A program made the translations under genes and the position numbers. This document shows positions 33,364 through 43,921 of a stretch of DNA of 64,000 nucleotides, piece after piece (the first letter of the stretch is position 1; the number at the start of each line of letters is the position of its first letter). The notes under the pieces are model-generated. The model did no database searches and was not told where the DNA came from. It worked only from the letters and a program-made list of their open reading frames with translations. Source of the DNA: Basidiobolus meristosporus CBS 931.73 (taxonomy: Eukaryota; Basidiobolomycota; Basidiobolomycetes; Basidiobolales; Basidiobolaceae); assembly GCA_002104905.1 (NCBI GenBank), contig MCFE01000134.1, forward strand, positions 62,001 to 126,000, given 5' to 3'.

Positions 33364-34434
33364 TGTAGTGGGGTGACAGTGACACCCACTGACAGATGTG
33401 CTCATTCCCTTATTTTCTACTTCCCTATATCCCTACTACACTCATTTTAGTTTTATCCCATTTGTCTTACCCTATCAGTACTATCCCATAAGCCGGTTGA
33501 CTATCACACCTGCTTACCTTATTGCATAAGTTACCCCTCACTTTATGTAAGATTACTAGTTACAAGTGCCTCTATATTAGGCAAGTACTAGCGCCAGTAC
33601 CCGTGACACATGATCAACCCGTGTCACCATCCCTACCATTTCCATACCATATAAGGTATCCCCATGTTACACAGGTTTCAGAATACTGATTCCTGATTGG
33701 TTGGATGTGCTGTGCCTCTTAGAACCTTCCGGCACCTACTTAGAACATTCTTAGGTCATTCTGATGTCATTAAGATTTCTATTGATATCCGGAACCTTCT
33801 GGAACACCATGATTAGTAATCACTTAGCCAGTAAGAAAAGTATATAAGGGAGGCTATCCCTCAACAATAAATCATCATCCCTTTTATCAATATACCAACT
33901 TGTTGATTAGTGTGATCACTGCTACCTGCTGCTACCTGAACTTCCAACCCTAGACCACAGGACACTCCCAGGAAACCACGCTGACAGCCAACTGACCTTG
34001 GAGGCACTACTTGTGAGGAATACTCAGAGTAGGTATCTTTTATTATATTTGATTCTTTCCCAAGTTTGTTCTTGTACAGGCAAAGATACTTTTCTGTCTT
34101 TGTAGCTATTGACCAAAGCTGCATTCTTATCAAGTCCCTGCTGGTGGAGTTTACAGTTGTTTTGACTTTGGAAGCTTTAGTACATTGTCATCTCAAAGGA
34201 CGCTGAACCCAGCACATACTTTTGTTAAGACGCCAACTAAGTTGGGGATTGTAGCTCAATAGTTTTCCCTTGACAAGCTTGTGGCTTTATTCCCCTTCAC
34301 ATTAGATTAGAGACAGAACCCAAGTATTCCTAGCAAGCTTTTGCCAGAGGTTATTGCACCCAGTGAACACCCCACACACAAAACACTTGAGAAGTGTTGG
34401 ACGTATCTCTCCCCTGGACTTATACACCACCACA
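33364..34434 (+). repeat. 5' LTR of the family C element (long form)
   Basis: TGTAGTGGGG to ACCACCACA, 1071 bp. A TATA-like AGTATATAAGGG lies near 33838 and AATAAATCA near 33866. The inverted solo copy at 38310-39376 is 1067 bp and closely similar. Confidence 0.92.
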
Positions 34435-34438
34435 TATT

Positions 34439-34455
34439 TGGCACCCAACGTGGGG
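34439..34455 (+). promoter_or_regulatory. Primer-binding site, tRNA-Lys type
   Basis: TGGCACCCAACGTGGGG, four bases after the LTR. It matches the well-known Lys1,2-type retroviral primer site except for one base, and so probably pairs with the 3' end of a fungal tRNA-Lys. It is not itself a tRNA gene. Confidence 0.8.
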
Positions 34456-34574
34456 GGTTCATACAAGCTCCCTAGGACCCAACAAGATTTACCTGAAGAT
34501 TTGAGCTGTTATCCACCTATTGAAAAGAGACTACTGATATTACAAAGATTACAACACCAACCTACCTGCCCAAC

Positions 34575-35837
34575 ATGAACTCTATGCCATTACCACTCTC
34601 ACATGGAGCCCCACAGTTTGATGGAAAGAATGTGGAAAGCTTCATATTCAAATGGGAGAAGCTCTGCAAGATGTGCAGTCTATCTGAACAAGAAATGGCT
34701 GAAGACTTCCCCTACTACTGCACCAATGATATTACCACTAAGCTTCTCAGACAAGGAGACATTCTCACTGACTGGGCCTTAATGAAGACCTACCTACAGA
34801 CCGAGTATGGTAGACCCCAGATATACTATGGAATTGAAGATCTCAGGCACTTTGGAAGAACTGGACTTTCCAAGCTACCACTTGAAGAGTTCATTCAACA
34901 GTATGAAGATATGGCCAAGCCACTCCTAGAGTCCCAGGCTATAACTGAGTTTACCATGACACTTTACCTTGCACAAGGGCTTCCCCAGGACTTGGCAAGG
35001 AAAGTTGACTTACATGCTGCCAAGGATGACAAGTCTGGCATTCCTTGCTTTGCAGAGATGAAACGTGTTCTCCTAGAAGCAAAGCAAACTTCTACCTTTA
35101 TGAGACTCCTGACATCTAATCTGCCAGACCAGTCAACCAAGGAGCCAAGGAGTGCTGCTTCTGACAATCAGACCTACACTACCGACAGAATTGACCAACT
35201 TGCTGAACAGTTACAAAAGCTAGCCTTCAAGATTAATGGCTCAGCTGAGGTTCCTACTGAAGGACAAAGACCTTTGCCCAGGCACTGCATCTGGTGTGAC
35301 TCTACTCAGCATGCCAGACAAGAATGCTCAGAGCTTAGTCAGCTACTCAGAGAAGGAGCAGTACAGTTTGATGCTGATGGAATGCTTGCTGACAAGGAAG
35401 GAAGAAGGATTCCCACTAATTTCCGAAGAGGAGGGATGAGAGCCTTTTTCCAGAAATCTGACTCAGCAACCAGAAAGATTACTGTTGATGCCCCTATTGG
35501 GACTCATAAAGTGAATCCAAGCAGCTCTGACAACAGACAATATGAAGTTGATGCCTTTGCTACCAAAAGACACCTCCCTGAAGAACCTGCCAAACCCATC
35601 CTTAGAAGACCACAATTTGAAGAACCTGAAGTTGTTATTGACAAGAGGCCTAGTATGCTGCCCACCCAAGATCCATTGCCTCACTTTCAGATGACCTCAA
35701 AGATAGCAAGCTACTCAAGCCCTCAACTGATTACTGAGAAGCTGCTGAAGCAGAACCTCACTTTGTCGGTTGGAGAAATCATGAGTGTATCCCCATCTGT
35801 TAGGAAGACCTTTGATGAGCAGCTTAGAACAAGATGA
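34575..35837 (+). CDS. Gag-like protein of the family C element, 420 aa
   Basis: Intact frame from the first ATG after the primer site. Residues about 15-170 read as a retrotransposon Gag capsid-type region (FDGKNVESFIFKWEKLC, then DWALMKTYLQTEYG and LPLEEFIQQYEDMA). A CCHC zinc knuckle, CIWCDSTQHARQEC, lies at about residues 238-251. The C-terminal 150 residues are polar and probably disordered. It would form the particle that packages element RNA. The frame ends with TGA at 35835-35837, and the following protease frame is in the same phase with no stop in between, as in elements that use stop-codon readthrough. Because the rest of the element is lost, expression would be only as a remnant. 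Confidence 0.85.
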   Translation: MNSMPLPLSHGAPQFDGKNVESFIFKWEKLCKMCSLSEQEMAEDFPYYCTNDITTKLLRQGDILTDWALMKTYLQTEYGRPQIYYGIEDLRHFGRTGLSKLPLEEFIQQYEDMAKPLLESQAITEFTMTLYLAQGLPQDLARKVDLHAAKDDKSGIPCFAEMKRVLLEAKQTSTFMRLLTSNLPDQSTKEPRSAASDNQTYTTDRIDQLAEQLQKLAFKINGSAEVPTEGQRPLPRHCIWCDSTQHARQECSELSQLLREGAVQFDADGMLADKEGRRIPTNFRRGGMRAFFQKSDSATRKITVDAPIGTHKVNPSSSDNRQYEVDAFATKRHLPEEPAKPILRRPQFEEPEVVIDKRPSMLPTQDPLPHFQMTSKIASYSSPQLITEKLLKQNLTLSVGEIMSVSPSVRKTFDEQLRTR

Positions 35838-35852
35838 CAAGCTGTTGAACAT

Positions 35853-36620
35853 ATGGACACCCATATAATTCACACAAACCATGAAGACCACCAAAAAGAT
35901 GACAACATTACTGAGTATAAGACCTTTTACTCAGTTGCAACTGCTGTGGTGAAAGGATATATATATGATGACCCTGTTGACTGCCATATTGACAGTGGCT
36001 CAGAGATTTGTGTTATGCCGCTAGACTTCTGGAAGACACTTAGAAGCAAGGAGCTACTGCCTGTCGATAGAGATATTGGATGGAACATGACTGATGCAAA
36101 CTCAGGATCTAGTCCACTCTACAGTGTAGTGCACAAGTTCCCTATTGAGGTACAAGGGATCAAGGTCTGGCTTCCCCTCTTCATCTGCCAGAAGGCAAAC
36201 TTTGACCTTCTGCTAGGTAGACCATGGGAAACCAGTACTAAGGCTACAACTACCAACTATTCCGATGGGTCAGTATGGTACACCATACAAGGATCCAATC
36301 CAGGACTACAATCAACCTTCTGTGGTGTAACACCCAACAATAAGAGGACACATACTGCTTGCCAGAAGACACATCTTGTTATGGAAGAAGATGAAGAGCC
36401 TGACAATATACACCCCAACATTTGGAGCTGCTCATTAGGTATACAGGAGCAAACAGCTATGGTTCAAACAAAATACAAGATAGTAGAACAGAAGATTAGA
36501 CCATCACTTACCCCACTGACTGATGGATCTCGACCTGCTGATTACATTAGACCACCAGAAGAAGCATCAGATGATATACGACTTCCTTTATCACTGCCAG
36601 GTCTTTCATTGCTACTTTAG
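35853..36620 (+). CDS. Retropepsin-like aspartic protease, truncated, fused to foreign sequence
   Basis: 255 codons from an ATG 15 bases after the gag stop, in the same frame. The active-site motif DCHIDSGSEICVMP (about residues 43-56) and a later LLLGRPWE (about residue 120) are typical of retroviral-type proteases of LTR elements, which cut the Gag-Pol polyprotein as a dimer. From about 36588 the frame runs into transposon X sequence in another orientation, so the last about 11 codons are not element-derived. RT should follow in an intact copy and is absent. Whether the natural start is this ATG or readthrough of the gag TGA cannot be decided from sequence. Confidence 0.8.
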   Translation: MDTHIIHTNHEDHQKDDNITEYKTFYSVATAVVKGYIYDDPVDCHIDSGSEICVMPLDFWKTLRSKELLPVDRDIGWNMTDANSGSSPLYSVVHKFPIEVQGIKVWLPLFICQKANFDLLLGRPWETSTKATTTNYSDGSVWYTIQGSNPGLQSTFCGVTPNNKRTHTACQKTHLVMEEDEEPDNIHPNIWSCSLGIQEQTAMVQTKYKIVEQKIRPSLTPLTDGSRPADYIRPPEEASDDIRLPLSLPGLSLLL

Positions 36621-36906
36621 GCTTGTTAGTTTGTACTGTGCCAGGGTGCAATCTGTAGTTTCTAGAATGATTTGGCATGATATTAAAGCTATCAGTAGGC
36701 AGGATTGCTCTTGGACAATTGTGCACCATTTGGGACAATCTTGCACACTATGACACAATCTGACATAATGAGGTTGACATAGATGATTGCACCAACTTGT
36801 GATGTTTGCATTACCTGTGCAATTGGATACTACTGTTATGGTAGGTAAAATCCGGTATTTGGATTTGTTGCTTTAATGTAAATGGAAATAAATGCCTATC
36901 ACACTA
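36588..36906 (-). repeat. Short X remnant and a 300-bp dispersed repeat (Y)
   Basis: 36588-36620 resembles the low-complexity unit of the X second ORF in reverse (TCACTGCCAGG, TTCATTGCTACTTT). About 36630-36906 is the reverse complement of about 47295-47560, sharing GGAAATAAATGCC, TATCCAATTG and GTGTGCAAGATTG. It has no coding capacity and is possibly a non-autonomous element. Confidence 0.65.
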
Positions 36907-37590
36907 CATACTACACTGATACTTTCCATTTTGGCTACTATCACTCCAATTGGATGGCATCTCAGTGGTTAATTGGTCCAAAAGTATCCTGAAGCTGTCA
37001 GCCCCCAATGGGCTCTTTGACTAATACACAAGCTACCTGATTTGCCATCAAATATCCCATTTTGCCCATTGAACAGGAAAATCCTAGATGCTAGTGATTG
37101 GAGAAGGTTTCATAGCTACCACACAACTAATCAAGTAGGTACAAAACAGATCAAATGGCTGCACTGGTGTAACAGATGATGTGTATATATGCAGGGTGTT
37201 CATTTTTTGGAGTTCTGTCTCAAATGTGAGACAACCTTGATATTGCCTATATGAAAAATTTAGTGATCACTGATTTGCAATGGGTTAATTTGGGTTGCAT
37301 AAAAGCAATGAGTTGTTTGGATCATGAAAATAATAGCAATTTATTGCAGTTTCATCACCTTCTCCTAAGTTTTTTTCTCACAAGGATTACTACTGAAGCA
37401 TTTGGTAGTGAATCACTTTACACACCTAAACTACTTCATTGTTGATTATCCTCTTGGCTACATGTGTATTTATAGTTGGTAATTTTGCCTCCTAGTTGAT
37501 GAGAGCAATATTGCAGCTTGGCCATACTTAATTGCGCTGGGTGATGCTACTGAGCTGGCCTGCAGTGCTACATGCTGACACATTCTTTTA
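36907..37590. other. Unassigned AT-rich sequence
   Basis: No convincing gene or repeat partner inside the window. It probably belongs to decayed transposon sequence left of X copy 3. Confidence 0.35.
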
Positions 37591-38309
37591 CTTTCAAAGG
37601 TGCTAGTGGTGGAAGCACTTCAATTGGGTCATCATCAGTCAGTTCACCAGAAGAAATTTGCTGGTGGCCTGGTGTAATGGCACATGCAGGTACAACTTGA
37701 TGTGCTGGCATGATCCTTGGCTAAGCTTGATGCAATGCTGCTTGTTGACGCAACTTGGCCTGCTCCAAGGGACTTGTGACTAAGTGAGCAGTTTGGCAAG
37801 TTCTGGTGGTTTTGCTCTGAAGCACACGTGTTGACTCAACACTTATTGACTCAGTGTGGGGTGCTCTTGTGAGGGGTGTTGGCGTAGTTAGATGGGTGGC
37901 AGATTCAGATTGATGAGAATCACTGGCCAGCAGGATTTGCTGGTAGAGTACTTGTTTAATGAGAATCCATCAAGTGCCAAAGCAAAGGCATGGTCATACA
38001 TACCTTCAAAGTAGCACTTGCTTCATAGCTGTTTGTAATGTTTGCCATCAAATATGTCAGATATGTTTGCGCTTGATTGATACTGAGTGCAGTACTGTAT
38101 AGCTTTGCAATTTTTGTTGGACTGCATCAGCTTCCTCAGAAAGGGTATGACTGGAATATATATGGACTGTGAACAATGTTTTTCCTCAATTGTGGTGGAT
38201 TCCTACAATTTGGACATGTTGCAATGGTAGCATTTTTAGATCTGAATGCCATGCAACTGCTAACACAAGCTGGAATCAGGACAGTCTCTGGATCATATGT
38301 TGCCAGCAG
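37591..38309 (-). pseudogene. Transposase of X copy 3, middle region
   Basis: In reverse, 37880-38309 matches 26780-27190, a cysteine-containing region in which each homologue keeps CPNC-type residues (ATCPNCRNPP here). 37591-37880 reads as a polar, proline-rich stretch with no partner in the 22588 copy. Interrupted by stops. Confidence 0.6.
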
Positions 38310-39376
38310 TGTGGTGGTGTATAGGTCCAAGGGAGAGATACATCCACCACTTCTCAAGTGTTTTGTGTGTGGGGTGTTTACTGGGTGCAATAACCTCTGG
38401 CAAAAGCTTGCTAGGAATACTTGGGTTCTGTCTCTAATCTAATGTGAAGGGGAATAAAGCCACAAGCTTGTCAAGGGAAAACTATTGAGCTACAATCCCC
38501 AACTTAGTTGGTGTCTTAACAAAAGTATGTGCTGGGCTCAGCCTCCTTTGAGATGACAATGTACCAAAGCTTCCAAAGTCAAAACTGTAAACTCCACCAG
38601 CAGGGACTTGATAAGAATGCAGCTGTGGTCAATAGTTACAAAGACAGAAAAGTATCTTTGCCTGTACAAGAACAAACTTGGGAAAGAATCAAATATAATA
38701 AAAGATACCTACTCTGAGTATTCCTCACAAGTAGTGCCTCCAAGGTCAGTTGGCTGTCAGCGCGGTTTCCTGGGAGTGTCCTGTGGTCTGGGGCTGGAAG
38801 TTCAGGTAGCAGCCGGTAGCAGTGATCACACTAATCAACAAGTTGGGATATTGATAAAAGGGATGATAATTTATTGTTGAGGGATAGCCTCCCTTTTATA
38901 CTTTTCTACTAGCTAAGTGATTATCAATCATGGTGTTCCAGAAGGTTCCAGATATCAATAAAAATCTTAATGACATCATGATGACCTAAGAATGCTCTAA
39001 GTATGTGCCTGAAGGTTTTAAGAGGCACAGCACATCCAAACAATCAGGAATCAGTATTCTGGAACCTGTGTAACATAGGGATACCATATATGGTATGAAA
39101 ATGGTAGGGAAGGTGACACAGGTTGACCATGTGTCATGGGTACTGGCGCAGGTACTTGCCTAATATAGAAGTACTTATAGCTAGTAATCTTACATAAAGT
39201 GAGGGGTAACTTATGCAATAAGGTAAGCAGGTGTGATAGCCAACCAGCTTATGGGATAGTACTGATCAGGTAAGACAAATGGAATAAAACTAAAATAAGT
39301 GTAGTAGAGATAAAGGGAAGTAGAAAATATGGGAATGAGTACATCTGTCAGTGGGTGTCACTGTCACCCCACTACA
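38310..39376 (-). repeat. Solo LTR, family C (long form), inserted in the X transposase
   Basis: Plus strand TGTGGTGGTG to CCCCACTACA, 1067 bp. Flanks GCAG (38306-38309) and GCAG (39377-39380). Joining the flanks restores the X reading seen at 44060-44100 (TTGCCAGC then GGTTGTCCA). Confidence 0.94.
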
Positions 39377-39990
39377 GCAGCATGATGGTTGTCCACTTGT
39401 ACCATGTACATGGTAAGTTGCATCCTGGTATGATTTTGGCAAGAGGTAGTAGTGAATCCTCAAAGCCCCCATTACCAATATTAGTAGAAATGTGCCACTT
39501 TTCTAGCCACAACATTACATCATTCACCAGTTGATGGATTACTGGGCTCATTTGGCTCCATAAAGTATCCTTGGTATTTGTTTCAACAGGTGTTGTCTCA
39601 TTGCATACAGGGATTTGACTGGGCTCATACATGGTACTGTTGTTAGGAGAGATAGGCTCAAAATTTATCAGTGAACCTTCTTTGTCAGAGCTATCACTCT
39701 GTGTGCCATATTCAGAAGGCTGAGGTGAGCCTAAAGGCATCACAAACTCACCTGACTCAGTTTGGGCAAGGTGACAAAGACAGCCAGGTGCCAATATAGA
39801 AGTATCAACTGGCCAGCAAGATAATGTTGGTACAGTAGTGACCAATGTATGGTTAAATATGACTTGGGTGGCAAAACACTAGCCATGATCCTTGTAATAC
39901 TTCCTATGCTGTCTGCATGCTTCATGACTGAGAGGCTTGCCACAATAGCCACATAGTCTTTTTTCTCTTCTCTTACAGTGTTAAGTCAAA
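39377..39990 (-). pseudogene. Transposase of X copy 3, N-terminal zinc region
   Basis: An open minus-strand stretch of 157 codons (39845-39372) carries the conserved DVMLWLEKWHIS and GNGGFEDSLLPLAK motifs. Upstream, in a neighbouring frame, lies CGYCGKPLSHEACRQHRKYY (about 39955-39895), a cysteine/histidine cluster also present at 44640 (CGYCNKSLSCNAHRLHRKYC) and 48830 (CRYCSKLLSHG). Such a cluster probably binds DNA at the transposon ends. One frameshift and a stop separate the two parts here. Confidence 0.7.
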
Positions 39991-40320
39991 GTAGTCTTGT
40001 CCATGGGGCAAAGAGCTTGACCTTCCACAATGTAACACTGTTATATCACTTTTTGGTCAATGCTCATGTGAACGTAAGACAGCCTTGTATTTGAGACATT
40101 GCACCTACATGAATGTAAGATTCAATGATGACCAACCATAGTAAGCATTATAAATAAAGTTGCGGCACTACATACACATGTATATGTAACACTACTTCCC
40201 CTTTGGTTTGACTCACTTCCATATATATGCCACAAAAAAACAAAGCAAAGTTGTCTGGTTCTCAACCAAACCCCCTGCTGATGGCAACAGAAGAATGGTT
40301 TGACAACAGCTTGCTTTGAC
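39991..40320. promoter_or_regulatory. Divergent spacer between the two genes of transposon X
   Basis: Conserved with 44670-44985 (shared AAGATTCAAT, CATTATAAATA, CTCACTTCCATATATATGCC). It contains TATA-like stretches facing both ways (about 40150 and 40212). It probably holds promoters for the transposase (minus) and second ORF (plus). Confidence 0.5.
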
Positions 40321-41229
40321 ATTCAGTGCAACAAGCAGGGCTACATCCAAAAAAGGCCCTGTGGACAGTGTGCCCATTGAAGGTAATAATGCAGACTCCT
40401 GAGGCTCTCAGTCAAGTAGGTGATTGAGAACCACTGCAGAGCCACAAGCTGACTGTTATACCCAGGCAGATGAGAATGCAGCAAACACAGTACCCTCAGT
40501 TGAAGATCAGCAAGTGGCCATGATAACATCACCACCACCCATATTATCAAGTATGTTGTCAGCTCATACCAGAGCACTAATGAAGCAATTAGGTGCAGTG
40601 GCTGATAGCATAGATGCAATGGCCCAGAGAAATCAGGATGTAGTCCAGAAGCAGGATGAGCAGATAATATGTGTAGAGCAATCAATATCCCAGGTAGAGA
40701 AAGCAGTACCTTTGCTGTAAAGAAGGAGCTCAAGAAGCTTAATGTTGCAGCCAAGAATTGAGCCATTTCCCGATGTAATAGCAGAGGAACACCGTACAGT
40801 TTTTGAAGCACAACATCAATGCCCAAAGATAAAGCCCACAGAAAAACCTATCATTGTGTGGGAGGGAGACAATGTGGTGTTTATACCAAAGCCTAAAAAT
40901 CAAAAGACATTGAATATCCATGAATCTGTTGAGTGCTATAATGAAGAGTGGGCCAATATACAAGGGGCCATCAGAAGTCTAGCACGCCATCACCTTAAGG
41001 CTGGCATACCATAAGATCATCAGGAACTCAAGGCCAAGCAGAATGTACTTGACTTGTTCCATGAGCATTATCCTGGATTCAAATGGGCAAACAGACTTGA
41101 GGCCAGTATTGCTATGCTAAGAAAGTATCTTACAAATAGCAGAAACTATCAAGGGCAGAAGAACAAGAGTGCCATGGCTAAAAACCAGCAGCTTCCTCAA
41201 GAGCCTGTTACAAGCAGGGCCAGAAGCTC

Positions 41230-42325
41230 TGTTGTGTTGTATTATGATTAGATTGGGGCTTGTTCTACAATGTAGAGGCTAATCAACAATATACAACAAC
41301 TTCCAGTATGCTAATACTGAAATAGTCTATTGGGAGTTTGATATACCAATAGAAGATATAACTTTCACTAATTTCCTCAATCTTAGGCTCAAAATATACT
41401 CTAGACAGTGTTTATCACTTCTACAGCAGTGTTCTGACCTTCTGTCAACTAATGGGCTTATTTAATATTATAATAACTTTTCCTTATTTGAAAGTCACTT
41501 TCCTTTTTGAGAAAATATTTTGTAATATTGAAATTCAGAACTCCCCTTTAACCTAAAGGGGGGTGTTGTAGAAGTCTCTAAAGGGGGCTTTAGACCTAAA
41601 GGGGTGTCTAAAGGGGTGTCTTTAGAGTAAAGGGGTTTCTTAGAGGGGACTTTTCCAACAGAAAAGTGGTAGCTTCTTGTAGAACTTAGATTGGATTCTT
41701 GTGAGCTTTGCAGTCTCTTTACTGATGTAGTACCAAACAAAGTCAGAATACTCAACAGTGCAAGTGATGCAAGGGAGGTCTTATAATCTTTAAGCTTGTA
41801 ATTGTAGTGTGGAGATTCTGGAAAGAGAGGCTCTCCCTTTATTTTTCAGCTGGGGAAGTCATATATAAGAAAATTTTGAAGGATAAAGGTTTTTGGGCTA
41901 TTGCCCAAGCAATACATGCAACACAATGCTAAAATCTTGCAGTGGCGCAGATCAAACATAGGAACAGCACCTGTGAAGATTTCACGTGATTTGATTGGCT
42001 AGTTCCAAAGTTACACACAATCAAAGTTACCATAGTAATCCTAGCAATAAGGCATAGTATATATAATAATTGGACTCTTTTGGTCATAACTCCTTAAGTA
42101 CTGCTTCAATTGAGCTGTAATTTAAAACATGTGTTGGCTACTACGTGTTCTGTATGACATAATATTCTTGGGTGGATTGCTTGTCAGGGTCAGGAGCATT
42201 TGTTCTTCAAAGTTGGAAATTCTTGATCTTTCACTTGGGTGTTACAACAGCAAAAGCAAAATAAAGAAATGAGTGCAATATTGGTTTAGAGATATTGTTG
42301 TAATGGAATACTTTCCATTACTACA
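41230..42325 (+). repeat. Solo LTR, family B, inserted in the X second ORF
   Basis: TGTTGTGTTG to CATTACTACA, 1096 bp. Flanks GCTC and GCTC (41226-41229, 42326-42329); other X copies show the empty site AGCTCCAAAC. It contains a G-rich array at 41558-41648. Confidence 0.93.
41558..41648 (+). repeat. G-tract array within LTR B
   Basis: Six runs of four to six G lie within 91 bp (41558, 41583, 41601, 41613, 41632, 41645), carried on a degenerate TAAAGGGGTGTCT unit. The array could form a G-quadruplex on the plus strand. It is much shorter in the other LTR B copy (complement near 30950-31010). Confidence 0.75.
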
Positions 42326-43377
42326 GCTCCAGACCAGTGTCAAAAAGATGTCAGGCAGCTGGATGAGTGCAAATTAGGGACAAGCAGGCAGACATGGATG
42401 CACCAGCACAACATTTATCAAAGAAAAAGCGTAGTACCACTCAAGAAGCACCCAGTCAAAGTAGCAGTGAAGGAGCTGGCAGTGATAAAAACCAGCCAGT
42501 TTTGCAGGAGCCTGTCACAACTATGGTTCAGAGCTCAAAACAAGCTGAAAAAAAACGTCAGGTTTCCAGAAGTGTGCCAGCAAGGGACAAGCTGGCCAGA
42601 ACAGATGCGTCTGAGCAGAATTTATCCAGGAGAAAATGTAGTGCTGTACAAGAAGCACTCAGAAAAAGTAGCAATGAAAGAACTGGAAGTAATAAAGGAA
42701 AAGGTTAAGGGAAAAATGTCTACCCAAGCCTGAGACAGGCAGGCATGCAAAAAAAACTGAAGTTCTTGCCAAATAACGCTGCAAGCCCAGAACAGACTGA
42801 ATCTCATCATAGCCAAGAAGAATTACCAACAAGAAAACAGCTTTTTTCACAAGAGTTGGAAGTGCAGCCAGTTGAGCTACAATCCAGCAAGGTAGATGAG
42901 TTTGCTGAAAAAGGCAACTTGTCTACCACAGCATCCATAGCCTCCATTGTTGACAGGGTGGAGATCCCACTGATAGACAAGGCTACAATGTCAAGAGCTC
43001 AAAAGACTATCACAATGCCTTCAGTGGAGTTTTGGAACATTAATAAGCACACAAAGAGGTTGCAGCACTTCTTCAAGAGCAGTGCTCAAGAAAACGCACT
43101 GGAATATTGCAAGGATTTATTGCAAAGACTGGCAGATGAGGAGCAAGACCTTGCAGTGCTGGTTGAAGACCAGGACATGTGGGAACCAGTGAATGAACAG
43201 TGGCATAAAGCTGTTGGGTTCCCACTAAAGTTGTGGAACCAGAGCATTACAGCAGAGATACTTATTGGGTGGTGGCTTTCAATGGAGTCACTCATTGAGT
43301 GTGAGGTTGGGCTTAATGTTGGTGTAGGGTATAGAGATTGTATAGGTCAATACAATTGGCAATTGAGGTACAATTGA

Positions 43378-43921
43378 AGTTTCAATGGAAATAAATAAAT
43401 TTGTATGCATGGAAAGTAAGAGAAACGGTTTAGTCAAGAAGTAAGGAGTGTGAAAAAGAGGCAATGGCCAATCAATTCACACAAACATAGGAGGCAATAG
43501 AGTGTCTGGGATCAGAAAGTGAGCTAATTGGCTGTGAACCAATCAAAAGCCACTTATACATTGTTGTGATGAAAAATTTTGTCAAAGTTTTTTGTGAAAT
43601 CTGGGGTGCAATTATTTTTCAACAATCTCTGGACAGTGTCCTGACAAGATCAGTACCTCTTAGTCATGGGACATTAACTTTGTGATGGCCTTTTGACAGG
43701 ATCATCTCAATATTTCTTCATAGGGATTGATCCCAAAAAGAAGGTCAAAAAATGGATTTTCTCCAGTACAATGGGTGAAACACAGGGGCTACTTTGACTC
43801 TGGATGTGGAGTTGTTTTTCACATTGTGTGGCAGAGTATAGGTCTACTATGCCTCTCTGGCACTTTAGGGCTAAATTTAGCACTCACAGCTCAACATGGC
43901 ACTATCTAATGGAATTAGTCT
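43378..43921 (+). repeat. Subterminal region and right terminal repeat of X copy 3
   Basis: 43378-43721 has no gene and matches 46960-47290 and, in reverse, 24030-24270. 43722-43921 is the terminal repeat (GATCCCAAAAAGAAGG, CACAGGGGCTACTT), ending TAGTCT. Confidence 0.75.

Larger units (their letters stand above)
33364..36587 (+). mobile_element. LTR family C retrotransposon, 3'-truncated (LTR, gag, protease)
   Basis: Contains a 1071-bp 5' LTR, a Lys-type primer-binding site, a complete gag frame and an in-frame protease frame, then stops being element sequence at about 36588, where X-like sequence begins. RT, RNase H, integrase and the 3' LTR are missing, so its class (probably Ty3/gypsy by its Gag) is inferred. 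Left flank is GCTC. Confidence 0.87.
40321..43377 (+). pseudogene. Transposon X second ORF, copy 3 (best preserved, unknown function)
   Basis: Split by the solo LTR at 41230-42325 and a few frameshifts but otherwise long. 40424-40720 encodes an N-terminal part ending in a coiled-coil-like segment (AQRNQDVVQKQDEQ, VEQSISQVEKAV). 40742-41230 gives IVWEGDNVVFIPKPKNQKT and LFHEHYPGFKWANR. 42326-42720 holds two or three lysine/serine units of about 60 residues (LSKKKRSTTQEAP, SSSEGAGSDKNQ; LSRRKCSAVQEAL, SSNERTGSNKG). 42745-43377 is an open 210-codon C-terminal part with RLQHFFKSSAQ, CKDLLQRLADEE, NEQWHKAVGF and ILIGWWLSMESLIECEVGLNVGVGYRD. I cannot place it in a known family. Its fixed divergent position beside the transposase in at least three copies argues for a role in transposition or element persistence. 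Confidence 0.72.
37591..43921. mobile_element. Transposon X, copy 3 (left end not resolved)
   Basis: Transposase on the minus strand (about 37591-39990), a divergent spacer, and the second ORF on the plus strand (40321-43377), followed by a subterminal region and a right terminal repeat (43722-43921) ending TAGTCT. It is interrupted by solo LTRs at 38310-39376 and 41230-42325, each with a 4-bp duplication. Unlike the 22588 copy it keeps the spacer and both N-termini. The next X copy starts abruptly at 43922 within a transposase, so copy 3 may have inserted into it. Confidence 0.8.

Noticed and set aside
34439-34455. Possible tRNA 3' end
   Set aside because: Its position directly after a 1071-bp LTR and before gag makes it a primer-binding site, not a tRNA gene.
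40341-40826. 161-codon minus-strand stretch
   Set aside because: Antisense to the second ORF of X, whose plus-strand frame keeps the coiled-coil-like motif in all copies.
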